A DNA stretch of 64,000 bases from Sphaerulina vaccinii (Eukaryota > Ascomycota > Dothideomycetes > Mycosphaerellales > Mycosphaerellaceae): positions 2,232,001 to 2,296,000 of the forward strand of contig JAKUDP010000001.1 of NCBI GenBank assembly GCA_022570795.1, read 5' to 3'. Positions 22,351 through 33,708 of the stretch are shown piece after piece. Each line of letters starts with the position of its first letter. The first letter of the stretch is position 1. Under the pieces are notes generated by a model. The model was not told the origin of the DNA and ran no database searches. It saw only the letters and a program-made list of their open reading frames with translations. Position numbers and translations under genes: made by a program.

Positions 22351-22883
22351 CGTGATTATGGGGCCTCGCGGCGTGTGGAAGAGGAGAGGCGGGTGCAATG
22401 GGTTGTTGACTACCAACGAAAGCACAGCTCAAAAGTAGGACGTCCGAGTCGAAGATGGGCGTAAGCAAAATTAGTCGTGAGAAAATAGGAAAGTGCGATG
22501 GACAATCGACAATCAGATCGTGCAAGAACGATGAACCACACTATTTATTTCAGCAACCCACATTTGAACGACTCATATTTACCTCCGACAACTATTTCAC
22601 CATCTCACCACTTGGTACTTGCGATCGTTGTGGGCCAAGTGAACCAGAATTGACGCGCTGCCTCATAATTTGACTCATAGGCTGATTGAAAAGGCGGGTG
22701 TGCGAACTTTCTCAGTCTGGTTACCCTTCACTCTACAACTTCGACGATTGCACTTCAAAGACTCTCACTCTCTTCCGCCCTTTGCTTGAGGGATTCTTGA
22801 ATTCCGCACAAATGCGAAGACATCGTCGGTAGCAACACGAAACTCTGACGAGGTGAGAGCTCGACAGAGTTACATACAACATC
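22351..22883. other. QCR2/RPC82 divergent promoter region
   Basis: The 533 bp between two divergent conserved genes hold no gene of their own. A run near 22545 (ctatttatttcagc) is AT-rich. No specific site is assigned. Confidence 0.45.
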
Positions 22884-25037
22884 ATGAGCAAGGTATCAGC
22901 AAGCCACATATATATGCGCTCGCTGTAAGTGGGCTGGAATGTGCATGCGACTGACACCTCCTCCAACACAGCGATTACAAGAACAATGCGCCCTAGTGGT
23001 CGAGGACCATTGCGGCTTCCTGGCTTCTGTATGCAGAATTCAAGCCATCTCTGCATGTCCATGTCCGCTAATCACCGCAAAGCAAATATTCTCGACTCTA
23101 GCGCAAAGAGGTCGCACCAACATCAACGAGCTCATACGAGAGCACCCGAACATCACTCGCCGACAGATGAAAATAGCTCTTGCCACTCTCTTGCAGAAAC
23201 ACATCATCCTCTACCACGAAAATGACGAAGGGCCAGCATATTACCACGCCGACTGGCGGAACTCGGCTCGACTCACTCGTGGACCACTCATAGCTGCGCT
23301 CGTGGCGGAAAGACATGGCGAAGGTGCCTCGAAGATTGTCGACAATCTGCTAGCGCTTGGTCATGCTAGAGTTGGAGATCTAGCGGGGGCTTTCGACTTC
23401 CAGCCGACCTCGAAGCGTGACAGTGGGTACGAGAGCTGTAATGGATACGTTAATGGAGCAGGCAACATGAACAGAGATGGGCACAAGACGAAGGGCGACA
23501 AGATCGTGACAGTCGGTCAATTTCACAATACTTTGCGTGCCCTGCTGAAGTCCGGCTTCCTGGTCAAGCGAGGGAAGCAGGCATACATGCCGGCAGCAGA
23601 TCTCCAGGCGCAGATCGAAGCTGTCGTGATAAGCGAGCAGTTCCCAGACGGTAAAATCAGCGGCGCGAAGAAGCAGGCCGAGTTTCAAGCCGCGATCAAG
23701 ACTCTCAAGCGCAAGCGACAAGAGGCAAACGAGTACTCGGCTACCCGAGACAACGACTCTCGAGGCCAAATCAAGAGACCTGGCGCACCTGCTGCCAAGC
23801 GTGCAAAACTGAATGGCGGTCTTCCCAACGGTATCCATTACGATGCGGATCTCGACGAGGACGACACTGTTCCAAAGCTTCCGGTATATCTTGCGTAATC
23901 ACCCTCGTGCAGGGTCACAATACTGACACTGTATAGAGCGATTTGATACTAGCAGTCAACTTCGCGCAATATCCCATAGCTCATCGCAGCCAACGACTCG
24001 AGACCTTTGCTCATGAGAGTCTGGGAGGAGTTACCGCTACGGTTTATGCGGCCCTCCTGCAGGTACTTGAAACTCGGATTCGCGCACGCGATGATGACGT
24101 TCACGAGGAACAAGACGATGAGGACCAAGAAGCACAGCTTCCAAGCGCTACCACGACAGAGGTCGCCGACGTGCTCAAGACGTGGGCTCCTTTCGACTTG
24201 ACACTTGGCGTTCGCGGCGCGGCCAGCCTCTACAGACCCCCAGCGACGGAACGCGAGAAGACTAAGAAGAAGAAAAAGCATGTCATCCCAGACGAGGACT
24301 TCAGCGAGATTGGCATCAAAATGGAATCGTCAGACGACGACGACGAGCCTAATGGTGCTAACGGATTCTCTTCATACAAGGACCAGAACAACATGCTCTC
24401 CCTTGTTGAGGAACATCTGAAGATCCTCGCCGAACACCCAAAGCAATTCTGCCGGCGTGCTGGAAATGCAGGTCGTGGAGAGTACAAAGTGGACTTCGCT
24501 GCGCTCACTGACAAGCTTGTCGCCAGCGAGATCGATCAGACTGTGAAAGCACGTCTTAGCAAAGTCCACGCTTTGGTGGTGCGCATGCTTAGGGACGTCG
24601 GCCGTCTTGAAGATAAGGCTATTGCTGCACGACTGATGATGCGTGTGAAGGATGTCCGAGAAATACTCACTCAGCTCCAGTTCGCCGGCCTCGTCGAAGG
24701 TCAAGAAGTCCCCAAGGACAACTCACGGCAGCCTAGCCGAGCAGTATATCTCTGGTACCACGATCAGTCACGAGTCGCAGCACTTCTCGTACAGCAATCT
24801 TACCAAGCCATGTCGCGAATACTGCAGCGACTGGCACAAGAGCGAGTCGACAAAAAGGGCATCATCGAGAGGGCTGAAATGCTGAAGACAGAGGACTCTC
24901 TCGGCCAGACGGAGCGGGAGCACATCATGCAATGGCGCGAGATTGAGGAAAAGCTCATGCTTCAGTTCTTACGGATCGACGAGCACGTAGCACTTTTGCG
25001 GGACTTTTCTGGAAAGGACACCAGTCTGACTTCATGA
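22884..25037 (+). CDS. RPC82: RNA polymerase III subunit RPC82 (RPC3)
   Basis: This subunit belongs to the RPC82/RPC34/RPC31 initiation subcomplex of RNA polymerase III, which helps open tRNA and 5S promoters. The exons are 22884-22892 (only MSK), 22972-23028, 23083-23883 and 23937-25037, and sum to 656 codons with phase kept. The intron 23029-23082 is 54 nt and preserves the frame; removing it joins GFLAS to QIFSTLAQRG. Winged-helix features include NITRRQMKIALATLLQKHII and LYHENDEGPAYYHADW. A basic linker with nuclear-localisation-like KRKRQ and KKKKKH runs lies in the middle. The C-terminal helices (EIEEKLMLQFLRIDEHVALL) are typical. The length of 655 aa matches the family. Confidence 0.92.
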
Positions 25038-25612
25038 TACATTACTAAACAGGCGCCTGGGTATGCTGGTATCCTCCTTTGGATCGGAAGGGGACGATGG
25101 AGGTTCGTTTGCTGTTTCTATGCATAGCGAAGGGCGTTACGGGCACTGGATGGAAGAGACTAAGGTCCTCCTTGTGTTTTGCATTATCTGGGCGTTGAGA
25201 GCTACGATACCAGGAATGGACCACGAATGACTCTGGCACGGCTGACTCAAAAGAACGGGTTATAGCCCGACTCTGCATTGAAGCTATCAATGCTACTGTA
25301 CATGCATCAGACATGAAATAGCAAGAGCGTTGCTAATAGATAGCAAAAGCGATGCTATTTGAAACATACTCCTCTTCACGTTGACGAACATTCCATGAGG
25401 CATACTACTGCTGCTTCCGTGATCCAGGTGGCACTGGATACACCAACTTATATTGCTTTGAGTAATGGCCCATTGTACGCCGCTGACGGACGATAAGGCT
25501 CGGGCAACATAGGCGATCTTAGTCATCTGTGCAGAATTGGCGATAAGACCAGGTCAGCGATAGACCTGCATGCCTTTTGCATCTGTATAGTCCTCATACA
25601 TGAACGAACACG
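25038..25612. other. Intergenic region RPC82-amidase
   Basis: The 575 bp lie between two plus-strand genes. They contain only short chance frames. It should hold the RPC82 3' UTR and the amidase promoter. Confidence 0.45.
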
Positions 25613-27415
25613 ATGTCGTGGTCAAGTCAGAGTTCCACATCCTGGATGCATCGCTTGGCGCTGCTCTGCATCTTTCTTCCCGGATCCTTGGCCAACGACC
25701 TCACCTATGACAACAACATCACCGACGTGGACGAGCAGACTCTGCAGCATGCTGACCTATACGCATTTCCGGATCAGAGTGCTGCGGATACGAGCGAGCT
25801 TTTCCCAATGCCATTATGCCATGGCAAGAAGATCGAAGAGGTCTCCATAGACAGCTTGCAGGACTATCTCTCGAAAGGCGCATTGACCTCAGAACAACTG
25901 GCGACTTGTTACCTACAGCGAATATGGCAAACAGACGAGTACATCAACTCAGTTCTCGAAGTCAATCCGGACTTTCTACAGATCGCGCGTGCTCTCGACC
26001 TCGAGAGAAAAGCAGGGGACGTTCGCGGACCTCTGCATGGCATACCATTTATGGTCAAGGACAACATTGCCACCAAAGATCGAATGCAGACTACAGCTGG
26101 CAGTTTCGCTCTCCAAGGCTCGGTAGTCCCTCGCGATGCCTATGTTGTGAAAAAGCTGCGCGCAGCTGGTGCGCTTTTGTTAGGAAAGGCTACACTCAGC
26201 GAGTGGGCTGATATGCGAAGCAATAACTACTCGGAGGGATACTCTGCTCGCGGCGGGCAGTGTAGATCTGCCTACAATCTCACACTCAACCCTGGTGGCA
26301 GCAGTTCTGGCTCTGCAGTTGGAGTCTCCGCCAATGTGTTTCCATTCGCATTGGGCACTGAAACAGATGGCAGTGTCATCAACCCAGCAGAGCGCAATGC
26401 CGTCGTTGGTCTCAAACCTACTGTTGGGCTCACATCCAGAGCAGGAGTGGTGCCTGAGTCGTTGAACCAAGATACTGTTGGTGTGTTCGCGAAAAGTGTC
26501 AGAGAAGCTGCTTACGCGCTTGATGCTGTCTATGGTCCGGACGACAGAGACAACGAGACTTCAGCACAGATTGGACATACTCCAAATGATGGTTATGCTT
26601 CGTTCTTGACTGATCACAAAGCACTGTGCAACGCTACTTTCGGACTGCCGTGGAACAGCTTCTGGCAGTATGCGAGCACTGAGCAACAAGAAGTCCTTAC
26701 GAGCATGATTCAGATCATCGAAGAAGCTGGAGCGACTATCGTGAATAACACAGAACTGCTTGATTATGAGACTATAGTGTCTCCAGATGGCTGGGACTGG
26801 GACTACGGTACCACTCGTGGCTCACCCAACGAAAGCGAATACACATACGTCAAAGTCGACTTCTATCGAAACATTGCGGTCTACCTTGCCGAGCTGAACA
26901 ACACGAGCATACGATCAATAGAAGACATTGTCAATTACAATTATGCCAACGATGGCAGCGAGGGTGGCTACGCCTGGCCCCTCGGGATCCCAGCTTTCTA
27001 CTCAGGTCAGGATGGCTTTCTCGCCAGTCTAGCGACAAATGGCACACAGGACGAGACGTACTGGCAAGCACTCAACTTCTGCCGAGCAAGCACACGAGAG
27101 CGTGGCATCGATCATGCATTATCTCTCGGGCCCAACGGTCAAAAGCTGGATGCCCTGCTGGTACCTCCTGATGTTGGCCAGACCTACCAGATCGCTGCAC
27201 AAGCTGGCTACCCAATGATCACAATACCAGCAGGAGTCAACTCTGACTCTGGCATGCCTTTCGGACTCGCCTTGATGCAGACTGCATGGCGTGAAGACGC
27301 GCTCGTAAAGTGGGCGTCAGCTATCGAAGATCTCATGGCAGATACTCCGTACAAGCGCACACTACCAAAGTGGTATGGATACTTGGAGCGAAACATACCT
27401 GTACTTAACGCCTAG
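25613..27415 (+). CDS. Secreted amidase-signature family protein
   Basis: This is a 600-aa single-exon member of the amidase-signature family, hydrolysing an amide bond in an unknown substrate. It begins with a signal peptide (hydrophobic core LALLCIFLPGSLA) and carries many Asn-glycosylation sequons, so it is probably secreted. The Ser-cis-Ser-Lys triad is visible: Lys149 in PFMVKDN, cis-Ser about 230 in GGSSSGSA, and nucleophile Ser about 254 in TETDGSVINPA. The block VVGLKPTVGLTSRAGVVP is typical of the fungal branch. The tail is complete. It is unrelated to the mitochondrial GatA despite the shared fold. Confidence 0.9.
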   Translation: MSWSSQSSTSWMHRLALLCIFLPGSLANDLTYDNNITDVDEQTLQHADLYAFPDQSAADTSELFPMPLCHGKKIEEVSIDSLQDYLSKGALTSEQLATCYLQRIWQTDEYINSVLEVNPDFLQIARALDLERKAGDVRGPLHGIPFMVKDNIATKDRMQTTAGSFALQGSVVPRDAYVVKKLRAAGALLLGKATLSEWADMRSNNYSEGYSARGGQCRSAYNLTLNPGGSSSGSAVGVSANVFPFALGTETDGSVINPAERNAVVGLKPTVGLTSRAGVVPESLNQDTVGVFAKSVREAAYALDAVYGPDDRDNETSAQIGHTPNDGYASFLTDHKALCNATFGLPWNSFWQYASTEQQEVLTSMIQIIEEAGATIVNNTELLDYETIVSPDGWDWDYGTTRGSPNESEYTYVKVDFYRNIAVYLAELNNTSIRSIEDIVNYNYANDGSEGGYAWPLGIPAFYSGQDGFLASLATNGTQDETYWQALNFCRASTRERGIDHALSLGPNGQKLDALLVPPDVGQTYQIAAQAGYPMITIPAGVNSDSGMPFGLALMQTAWREDALVKWASAIEDLMADTPYKRTLPKWYGYLERNIPVLNA

Positions 27416-28219
27416 AGGCATTGCAGTATCATTGAAAGAAGGCACAATCACCTCAATCATTACCAAAGTCAGTGCTACGATACTCTCGCGGCGACCACGT
27501 CGAATTGATCAAGGAATCTCCACTCATAAAGTATGGGTAAGTAGATCATGTCGCGTTTGCTTCTGAGTCTTTCAGCTGATTGAACTCTGCTTTGTTCACC
27601 ATCTTACACGTGAAATAAGCAAGCAAGTGGAAGTGATTGACATGTCGCTCCCACGCTCAGCTCAGACTCTTGTTCCGTTCACTACATACAATGACAACAG
27701 CTATAGGCAACGAACGAGAAACAACGACTCACCAGAAGCGACAAAGCTATATGCACGATAAACCCTAGTGCACCATCAAGTGAACTGAACGACCTCTTTT
27801 ACCGTCAACAGATCACATCATATATGTCCTCACTTCGGTCGTTCACATGCTGGACCCCTAATGAATGGCAATCCTGCTGCCCAGCTAATATAAAAGGTCT
27901 CCCTGAACCGACAAACCAACTCTTTGAACATCCACAACATCATCACTGGTTAACAATACTACACACACGCCGGACACCCATACCACATCTAGGTTCATCT
28001 GGCAACCACCAGTCACTCCGCGACACCGTTGTCGACAGATTTCTTCTCCGAGACACCACAGCGCCGCGCAGCTGGTATGATATGCCTCAAGTACGGATAG
28101 ATTTGACTCACCGCTGATATTCGAATGCAGCCAGCTCTTTGCTTTGAGACTTCAACATCGCACCACCTTACTCAGAGCACAAAATTGACGCACAGCACCA
28201 TCTTCAAGCCACATCCACA
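27416..28219. other. Intergenic region with TATA element
   Basis: The 804 bp have no convincing gene. The right half holds a clear TATAAAA element and a pyrimidine/CA-rich leader before the ATG at 28220. Confidence 0.5.
27889..27895 (+). promoter_or_regulatory. TATA box upstream of the Ser/Thr-rich secreted protein
   Basis: TATAAAA in the context gctaaTATAAAAGG lies 325 bp before the ATG at 28220. It is followed by a CA-rich leader, which fits a transcribed 5' UTR. Inferred from sequence only. Confidence 0.45.
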
Positions 28220-29246
28220 ATGTCGGTAATCAAGATCGGAATCATGGTGCTCACGGCTCTGCCAGTCTTGTTGGCTGCAGCGCTCGAGCGAGCCGATCGC
28301 TCGCTCGTGGAAGCTACCGAACTGCCAACTCCCGCCACTACTATACCTATGTCTCCGACCACGTTCTGCGACCATTTCGTGACCTGGACGGCTAAAGGAA
28401 AGGCTTACTCTACGCCAGCCTGCGACGCTCATGCTCCTGAGTTCGTCACTGTGACCAAGTGGTCCGCAGCCGACACTTCGATTGGCGGTCGCTCCTCTTC
28501 TACGAGCATGGCCATCACTGACAATGCTTCTGCTATGGTCAGCGCAACTTCGGCCACTCAGAACTTCATCAACAGCACCAACGTCAGTAACTCGATCGCT
28601 CCTCCGCTGCTTCCAACTGGTAGCACCTCGAACACAACAGCAGCCAGCAACTGGACCCAAGTCGTCTCATCTGTCAGCATTCAGACAGCACATGGCCCTG
28701 AGCAAGTCCACACTTCCCTGACTGGAAAATCGATCCTGTCTGTCTCCACTTCGTTCTACGATACTCCAGTCACTTCGATCGCTCAACCTACTTTCCACAA
28801 CTCCACGACTAAAGCTCCGCACTTCCACGAAAGTGCCATCCAGTGACCACCCAGCTTCTGGCATCCAGTCAACCCTCCTGCACGGCACTGGCCACTCGAA
28901 GCACGCTACCGCTCCGGTGTTCGCGAACTCGACCAGCATTCCTATCTCGACATCGTGCACGGACACGGACACTAAGCCATCTAGCCGCATGCCCACGATC
29001 ACTACCCTCATGTCGCGTACTGTCACTGTCACGGCATACAAGACGATCACTGTGTCAGAGCTTCCAGAGTCTTTCAGCAAGGTGACCTCTACCTACTGCT
29101 TGCGAGACGGGAAGACTTTTGGATGTCCCAACCCAACTGCGACACCTTCGAGGTTCCCATCCGAGTCTCTGAGGTCATTCCGTACGCTCCCGATCACTAT
29201 CACCACTGATACGACTATCGAACTCGCTAGACCTTCAGTCGAGTAG
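28220..29246 (+). CDS. Ser/Thr-rich secreted mucin-like protein (frame shift or intron inside)
   Basis: ATG 28220 opens a 208-codon frame with a signal peptide (MSVIKIGIMVLTALPVLLAA), a short conserved-looking segment with two cysteines (TTFCDHFVTWTAKGKAYSTPAC) and then a Ser/Thr/Asn-rich mucin-like region with many N-glycosylation sites. It stops at 28846. A second frame, open from about 28722 to 29246 and lacking an early ATG, continues the same composition (SRTVTVTAYKTITVSELPES, TYCLRDGKTFGCPNP). The two halves look like one protein. A 91-nt intron from about 28757 to 28847 (donor GTTCTA, acceptor atccag) would join them in phase; a one-base frameshift is the other option. It is probably a cell-wall or secreted protein of unknown role. 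Confidence 0.55.
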
Positions 29247-30235
29247 TGTACAATGCGAATTGGAATGACGGTCTGTCGAAGTTGGAGCATGGTCAGACAC
29301 GACACAGGATTTCATCGAGGCCTATGAACTTACACATCGAACTTTTCAGCGAGGACGAGGACTTCCTACGAGCCAGAAAGCTTGAAGTAAGTATGCATAT
29401 GTATAGTACGAGAATAAAAGCATTGTTTTGACACGTCAAGTACATGGCTGCGAGGAGGCAAGCTCAGCTGTCCTTCTTCTATGGTCCCGAGGAATGCAGT
29501 CACATTGTTTTCATAGCCAATGTACCACAACATCCACAACCAAATTCTCAATGCAGTGGCTGCTTACGTCTTACTTCAGGCATGGTATGCATCCAATTTC
29601 GAACAGGTGCGTCTGGGTAGATCACGCGAAGCCAAGCCGTTCTTCCAAAGAGCGTCGCTCCCATCTCCGAAAGAGTATCCGCGCCGCTCTGATCACCGGC
29701 TAACACCTTCTGTGTCCAGCTAACAGCCATGATTGCGAGTGTTGGAAGTCCGTTGACGGAATCGGTCGTGAGAGCACTGCATACTAGCACAAGTAAGGAT
29801 CCAATCTGTCACGCTACCACAACTGAACTTACGTGCCGTTTCTGATGTTGCCTACATCACTAGTATCAGCGCGATTTGTCGATGCCGATGAGCGGTTATT
29901 AGCAATAGCTTTCACTAGGTGGCATCAAAAGTGCTTACCATGATGTTTAGTAGTGTACGGTATACTTGGAATGCGGAGAGGGATCTGTTAGTATATAAGC
30001 AGCGCGCGAGGGTTCAGTTTGTTTTATATGCTATTTCAGACCTGAGTCCGCGGAGGTGGTTGTTATGACTACGAAGATATATGGATGAGAACGACAGCAG
30101 CAAACACGGAGTGTCCTCATAGAACATGCCGGTCGAAGCTCACGGTATGTCAAAGAAGGAGCTAGTGTTCAGATCGTCGAGTAATAATGCTACGGAGGAT
30201 ACATCTGTTTTTCCAAACCCCTGAGAACAGCCATC
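29247..30235. other. Gap without recognised gene
   Basis: The 989 bp between the Ser/Thr-rich gene and the 3' end of the 30236-31792 gene have only frames below 95 codons. None has a family motif. I see no repeat or RNA gene. Confidence 0.4.
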
Positions 30236-31792
30236 TCAAACCATCCTGAACACCTGCGGGCTCGTCGGAACCAACGTAGCAACACTAACATGCGGCCAAC
30301 TCAACCCCGCAAAGTTCAACGTAACATTCTGCGAATATTGGATCTGCGTTCCAGGAACCGTGATAGTCTGCGCCTTACTCGGCAACTTCGCCGGCGGCAT
30401 GATCAGAAATTGCGGTGTAGGCGCAGTCGAGCCCGCGGGCATTGTAGGTCTCAACAATATAGGCTGTGGAGTCTTGAACTGCGGCACAGTGACTTGGTAA
30501 GCCACACTCTCAATCCAGAACTTAGACTTCATGGAAGCGGCGTGGGCGTTTGGTGTGCCGGTCTTCGGATCAGGAGAAGCGGTGGTGATGGTGTCTTGCT
30601 TTCCGTTGAGGAAGGAGATGTTTGCTGTGCCGCCGCCATTCAGGACTGCTGCCTCGGGACCGGTGTTAACAGAGACTACAGCAGTGCCTGCGGCTGTGCC
30701 TGGTGGAATGACAGCAGGCTCTGGATCACCAGTTTCGACTTCGAAGAAGACGGTTTCAGTGACTTTTAGGCCTTCGAGAGCTTTGCCGAGCACGAGACTG
30801 GGGTTCTTGATGGTTGCGGTTGTGATAGTTCCAGTGCCGCCGAGTTTGGGCTCATCAAATTTGCTCAGGTCCTGAGGCAGTCGAGCTGTAGTTTTGTTGG
30901 TGGAGTCCTGTGAATCAAAGGGAATCTTGGTTGCGAAGACGCCGATAGGGAAAGGGGTGGTGTCGAGGACATTAGGGCCTGTGGCGCTGAAGTCGGGTGG
31001 GCCAGGGGTTCCCTTGAAAATTGGACCGTTGCCAGGCGTTGGGGCATTGGCCTGGGCGAGAATGGTCGTGCCGTGGGGAATTGATCCCATTCGTACGATA
31101 CCGTTGGCGTTCTTGGGATTCGTCGTGGCAGGAACGGTCAGCCACATACCCGTCTCGAAATGGATACCTCTCTTATCTGGACTATCGCCCAGACCAGTAG
31201 CAGGATTGGTGACGTCCTGAATGGTCTGCAAGTATGGCAGTCCTTCCAGGAAGATCGTCTCTTGTCCGTTCCCAGTGAGACCACGATTAGGAATGTCACC
31301 GATTGTTGAGCCGAATGTCAATTGCTCCAGCGTCAGGCTCAATTGCAAGATGTTGTCATTACGATCATTCGGTCCAAGAGGAGGATTCGTCTTGACAGGA
31401 CCATTCGGACCTAGTGTCTTATCATTGGCAGCCAGTGGGCGGAAGATCATATTGAAACCATTACCAGCGTAGGAGCCCTGGAACTTCGTAAGTGGAAAGG
31501 CCAGAGCGGGAGCTGTAATTTGTCCTGCTGCGTTGAGGCCGAGCTGCTCTGCCAGGACGTCAGGTAGGTCATCCTTTGAGGATGGCTCTACATGGTGCCC
31601 GTTTGTAGGAGGAATGACCTTCTGTCTGTTGCCGTTGGATGGACTACCGACCGATTCAACAGTGTCAATGTCGACGAACTTGTCGTCCACGGTGGTCCAG
31701 CGAAAGCCTTTGGTGTCGATTGCGGGTGCAGGCGCCGTGATGTTGAGGGGAGGGATCACTTGGCCATTGGGAGTGACTTCAAAGGCAGCCAT
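30236..31792 (-). CDS. Conserved-looking 518-aa protein of unknown function
   Basis: This is a single-exon protein starting MAAFEVTPNGQVIPPLNITA. The N-terminal ~100 residues form a Pro-rich linker. A compact domain follows: FQGSYAGNGFNMIFRPL, then LTFGSTIGDIPNRGL, then GIHFETGMWLTVPATTNP and GIVRMGSIPHGTTILAQ. This pattern (G-x-G-F-N then FE-x-G-x-W then PHGT) resembles lipocalin/nitrobindin-like beta-barrel 'heme-binding' proteins seen in bacteria and fungi, but I recall this only loosely. The C-terminal ~200 residues are rich in Thr, Pro and Gly and beta-prone, ending in ITVPGTQIQYSQNVTLNFAG. There is no signal peptide, so it is probably intracellular. The function is unknown. Confidence 0.75.
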   Translation of the reverse strand: MAAFEVTPNGQVIPPLNITAPAPAIDTKGFRWTTVDDKFVDIDTVESVGSPSNGNRQKVIPPTNGHHVEPSSKDDLPDVLAEQLGLNAAGQITAPALAFPLTKFQGSYAGNGFNMIFRPLAANDKTLGPNGPVKTNPPLGPNDRNDNILQLSLTLEQLTFGSTIGDIPNRGLTGNGQETIFLEGLPYLQTIQDVTNPATGLGDSPDKRGIHFETGMWLTVPATTNPKNANGIVRMGSIPHGTTILAQANAPTPGNGPIFKGTPGPPDFSATGPNVLDTTPFPIGVFATKIPFDSQDSTNKTTARLPQDLSKFDEPKLGGTGTITTATIKNPSLVLGKALEGLKVTETVFFEVETGDPEPAVIPPGTAAGTAVVSVNTGPEAAVLNGGGTANISFLNGKQDTITTASPDPKTGTPNAHAASMKSKFWIESVAYQVTVPQFKTPQPILLRPTMPAGSTAPTPQFLIMPPAKLPSKAQTITVPGTQIQYSQNVTLNFAGLSWPHVSVATLVPTSPQVFRMV

Positions 31793-32921
31793 GATTCGAA
31801 GTGTTTTGAGTGAGCTGGCTGAGATAAGACAAGCAAAGGACTGTTACAGCGGGAATTCCAGATTGACTGTCTCGAACGTGGTAGTGGACTTGAAGGAGAG
31901 ATCGTTATATGTCTCTCCCAGTCGCCTTCATCAGAGGCGAGTCGGAGTCTGACCAGTCGTCTGCGTCGCTTAGCTGCTTATGTTGGCTGGTCCGACCATG
32001 CCACTCGGATCTCACCAATACGGTGAGGACCATTACATTACCGCGCTCTCGATGGTAGAGTGGCTGGCGCACTCACGATGGCTTGCAGCCGCCCTCGTAA
32101 ACCAAGCAGCTGATGTCGTTGATGGCCGCACGCTGGGCAAGCATCCTTCAGGCACGACGTCTTTCCAGCTGACTAAGTGCGCCAATATGGTAGTGCCACT
32201 GCTTCAGCCTCCCCGTGCTTACTGCGCAGCTTACATCGACAGCTCAGCTGGTGCACAGCTTCCATGACAGGCAATACAATAGGGCTTCTGTCCACAAGTC
32301 ACCAAGTCGTTCCTTGTAATCAATCAGCCGCAGATTGTGTTGAGTGCAGCACCGGCTCACGTGTCTCACGAAGTTCCAGGCATCGATGCTTTGCTGCAAG
32401 TCCGGTACCAGAGCAATGCCCACTCCTACATAGCCAGTGCGAAGCCCTGAGAAATGCGTTACCAGTCTGAAGACCTCCTTTGCTCTGGACCTGCGTTGTA
32501 TCCATATAGCTGTGTCTTCGTTGCCGGCGGCCAATTCATTTGCTAGCAATGGCGGAATGACATATGCCAGAATTGACTCGGACCGTGAGGTCCTCAAGTA
32601 GCGTCCAGTCTCCCGTTCAAAGTCTTCTCCATTCGTTTGCGCAGCTGGCTCGTTGGTTGGGCAACAATCGAAGTAGCATAGTCGGCGATCGACGTGCAGA
32701 GAGCATGAGCGCGCGAGGACTCTGAGCAGAGTTCACGAAGACCGCAATTCCAACAGAGGCATATGGTAGCTGTCACGAGAGCTGGCGGAATCGGTTCGGA
32801 GGGTCTGCCGCAAGTCTGGTACATCCACGTTGCGCATTGGGCTTCTACTCCACTTCTCGACATCTCGGCGGTCTTCTTCTTCTAACATATCAGACCCCAC
32901 CCAACACACCTACCAACGATC
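31793..32921. other. Gap without recognised gene
   Basis: The 1.1 kb lie between the divergent 518-aa protein gene and the small secreted protein gene. Frames of up to about 117 codons on both strands show no family motif. It probably holds both promoters and a long leader. Confidence 0.4.
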
Positions 32922-33242
32922 ATGAAGCTCACGATCATCCTTGCTGCTCTCGCGACAATAGCCACAGCCCTGCCTGTGCGCGATACCAACAACGAGAGTC
33001 AAAAGCTAGCTGCCTCCATCGACAACGTGCAAGAGAGGCAGCTTGTGACAGAACCAACAGGAGAGAATTCGTGTGAAGACTGCTCATGGAGTATTCTTTG
33101 CCTTCTTTGCCCAAAGCCGCCCACTCAGGTCAACACCGAGATTCAAGATGCAACCGTCGGCGAGGTGCCAGAGAAGTCGCGCTTCGAAGTACGACAAGAA
33201 GAATATAATGAAGACTGCCCATGGGCTTTCTTATGCGAATAG
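32922..33242 (+). CDS. Small secreted cysteine-containing protein
   Basis: This 106-aa protein has a clear signal peptide (MKLTIILAALATIATALP) and a mature part of about 88 residues. It contains two related motifs: ENSCEDCSWSILCLLC near residue 50 and NEDCPWAFLCE at the very C-terminus. The same resemblance shows at the DNA level (tgaagactgc followed by catgg in both). Seven cysteines in total lie in the two motifs. There is no known enzyme domain. Features fit an effector-like or antimicrobial secreted peptide, or a processed precursor; no KR/RR dibasic (Kex2) sites separate the repeats. The role is inferred only. Confidence 0.7.
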   Translation: MKLTIILAALATIATALPVRDTNNESQKLAASIDNVQERQLVTEPTGENSCEDCSWSILCLLCPKPPTQVNTEIQDATVGEVPEKSRFEVRQEEYNEDCPWAFLCE

Positions 33243-33708
33243 GGTTTCCAAAACGGCCATATGCTACCTCCGGAGGTAGAAGATTGGTCCACTGAGCTTG
33301 GTGGGTGATGGTTTGTGGAAGTGCAAAGAGAGGATGCGGTCGGGCTAGAAGGAGAAGGAGGCAAGTGAGCATTGCTAGCAGCTCGGCGCAGCGAAAGTGG
33401 TGGCGGCAAAAGTCGGTGCGTCTCAACCCTGAGGTCTTGTCTGCGCCGGCGAGGCGTCTTGGTGAGGATGCCAGAGGTTTGATCGGAATCTGGAGAGTCG
33501 TTGCATTATCATGGTCCGAATGTGAAACCTGAGCACCATTGCGTTCTTTTGCTTCGGTCGCTGTTGCTCCCTCACCATAGGGTAGCATTGTACAGTAGGC
33601 TAGTTGTTCCCTGTGCTTGTCGCATCCTAATTATTCGTCCAATATCATGATCATCTCTTCATTATCATATGCATCGTAGGTATTCGTGGCTCATAAATCG
33701 TAGATTCT
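33243..33708. other. Short gap with antisense ORF
   Basis: This gap follows the small secreted protein. A 152-codon minus-strand ORF (ATG 33588 to 33130) overlaps the secreted gene antisense. It has no family motif and is probably chance. Confidence 0.35.

Noticed and set aside
32922..33242. Small secreted protein as a Kex2-processed RiPP (dikaritin-type) precursor
   Set aside because: There are only two imperfect repeats and no KR/RR dibasic sites between them, and no tailoring oxidase or DUF3328 gene is adjacent.
33130..33588. A 152-codon minus-strand ORF antisense to the small secreted protein
   Set aside because: It has no family motif and overlaps a better-supported gene.
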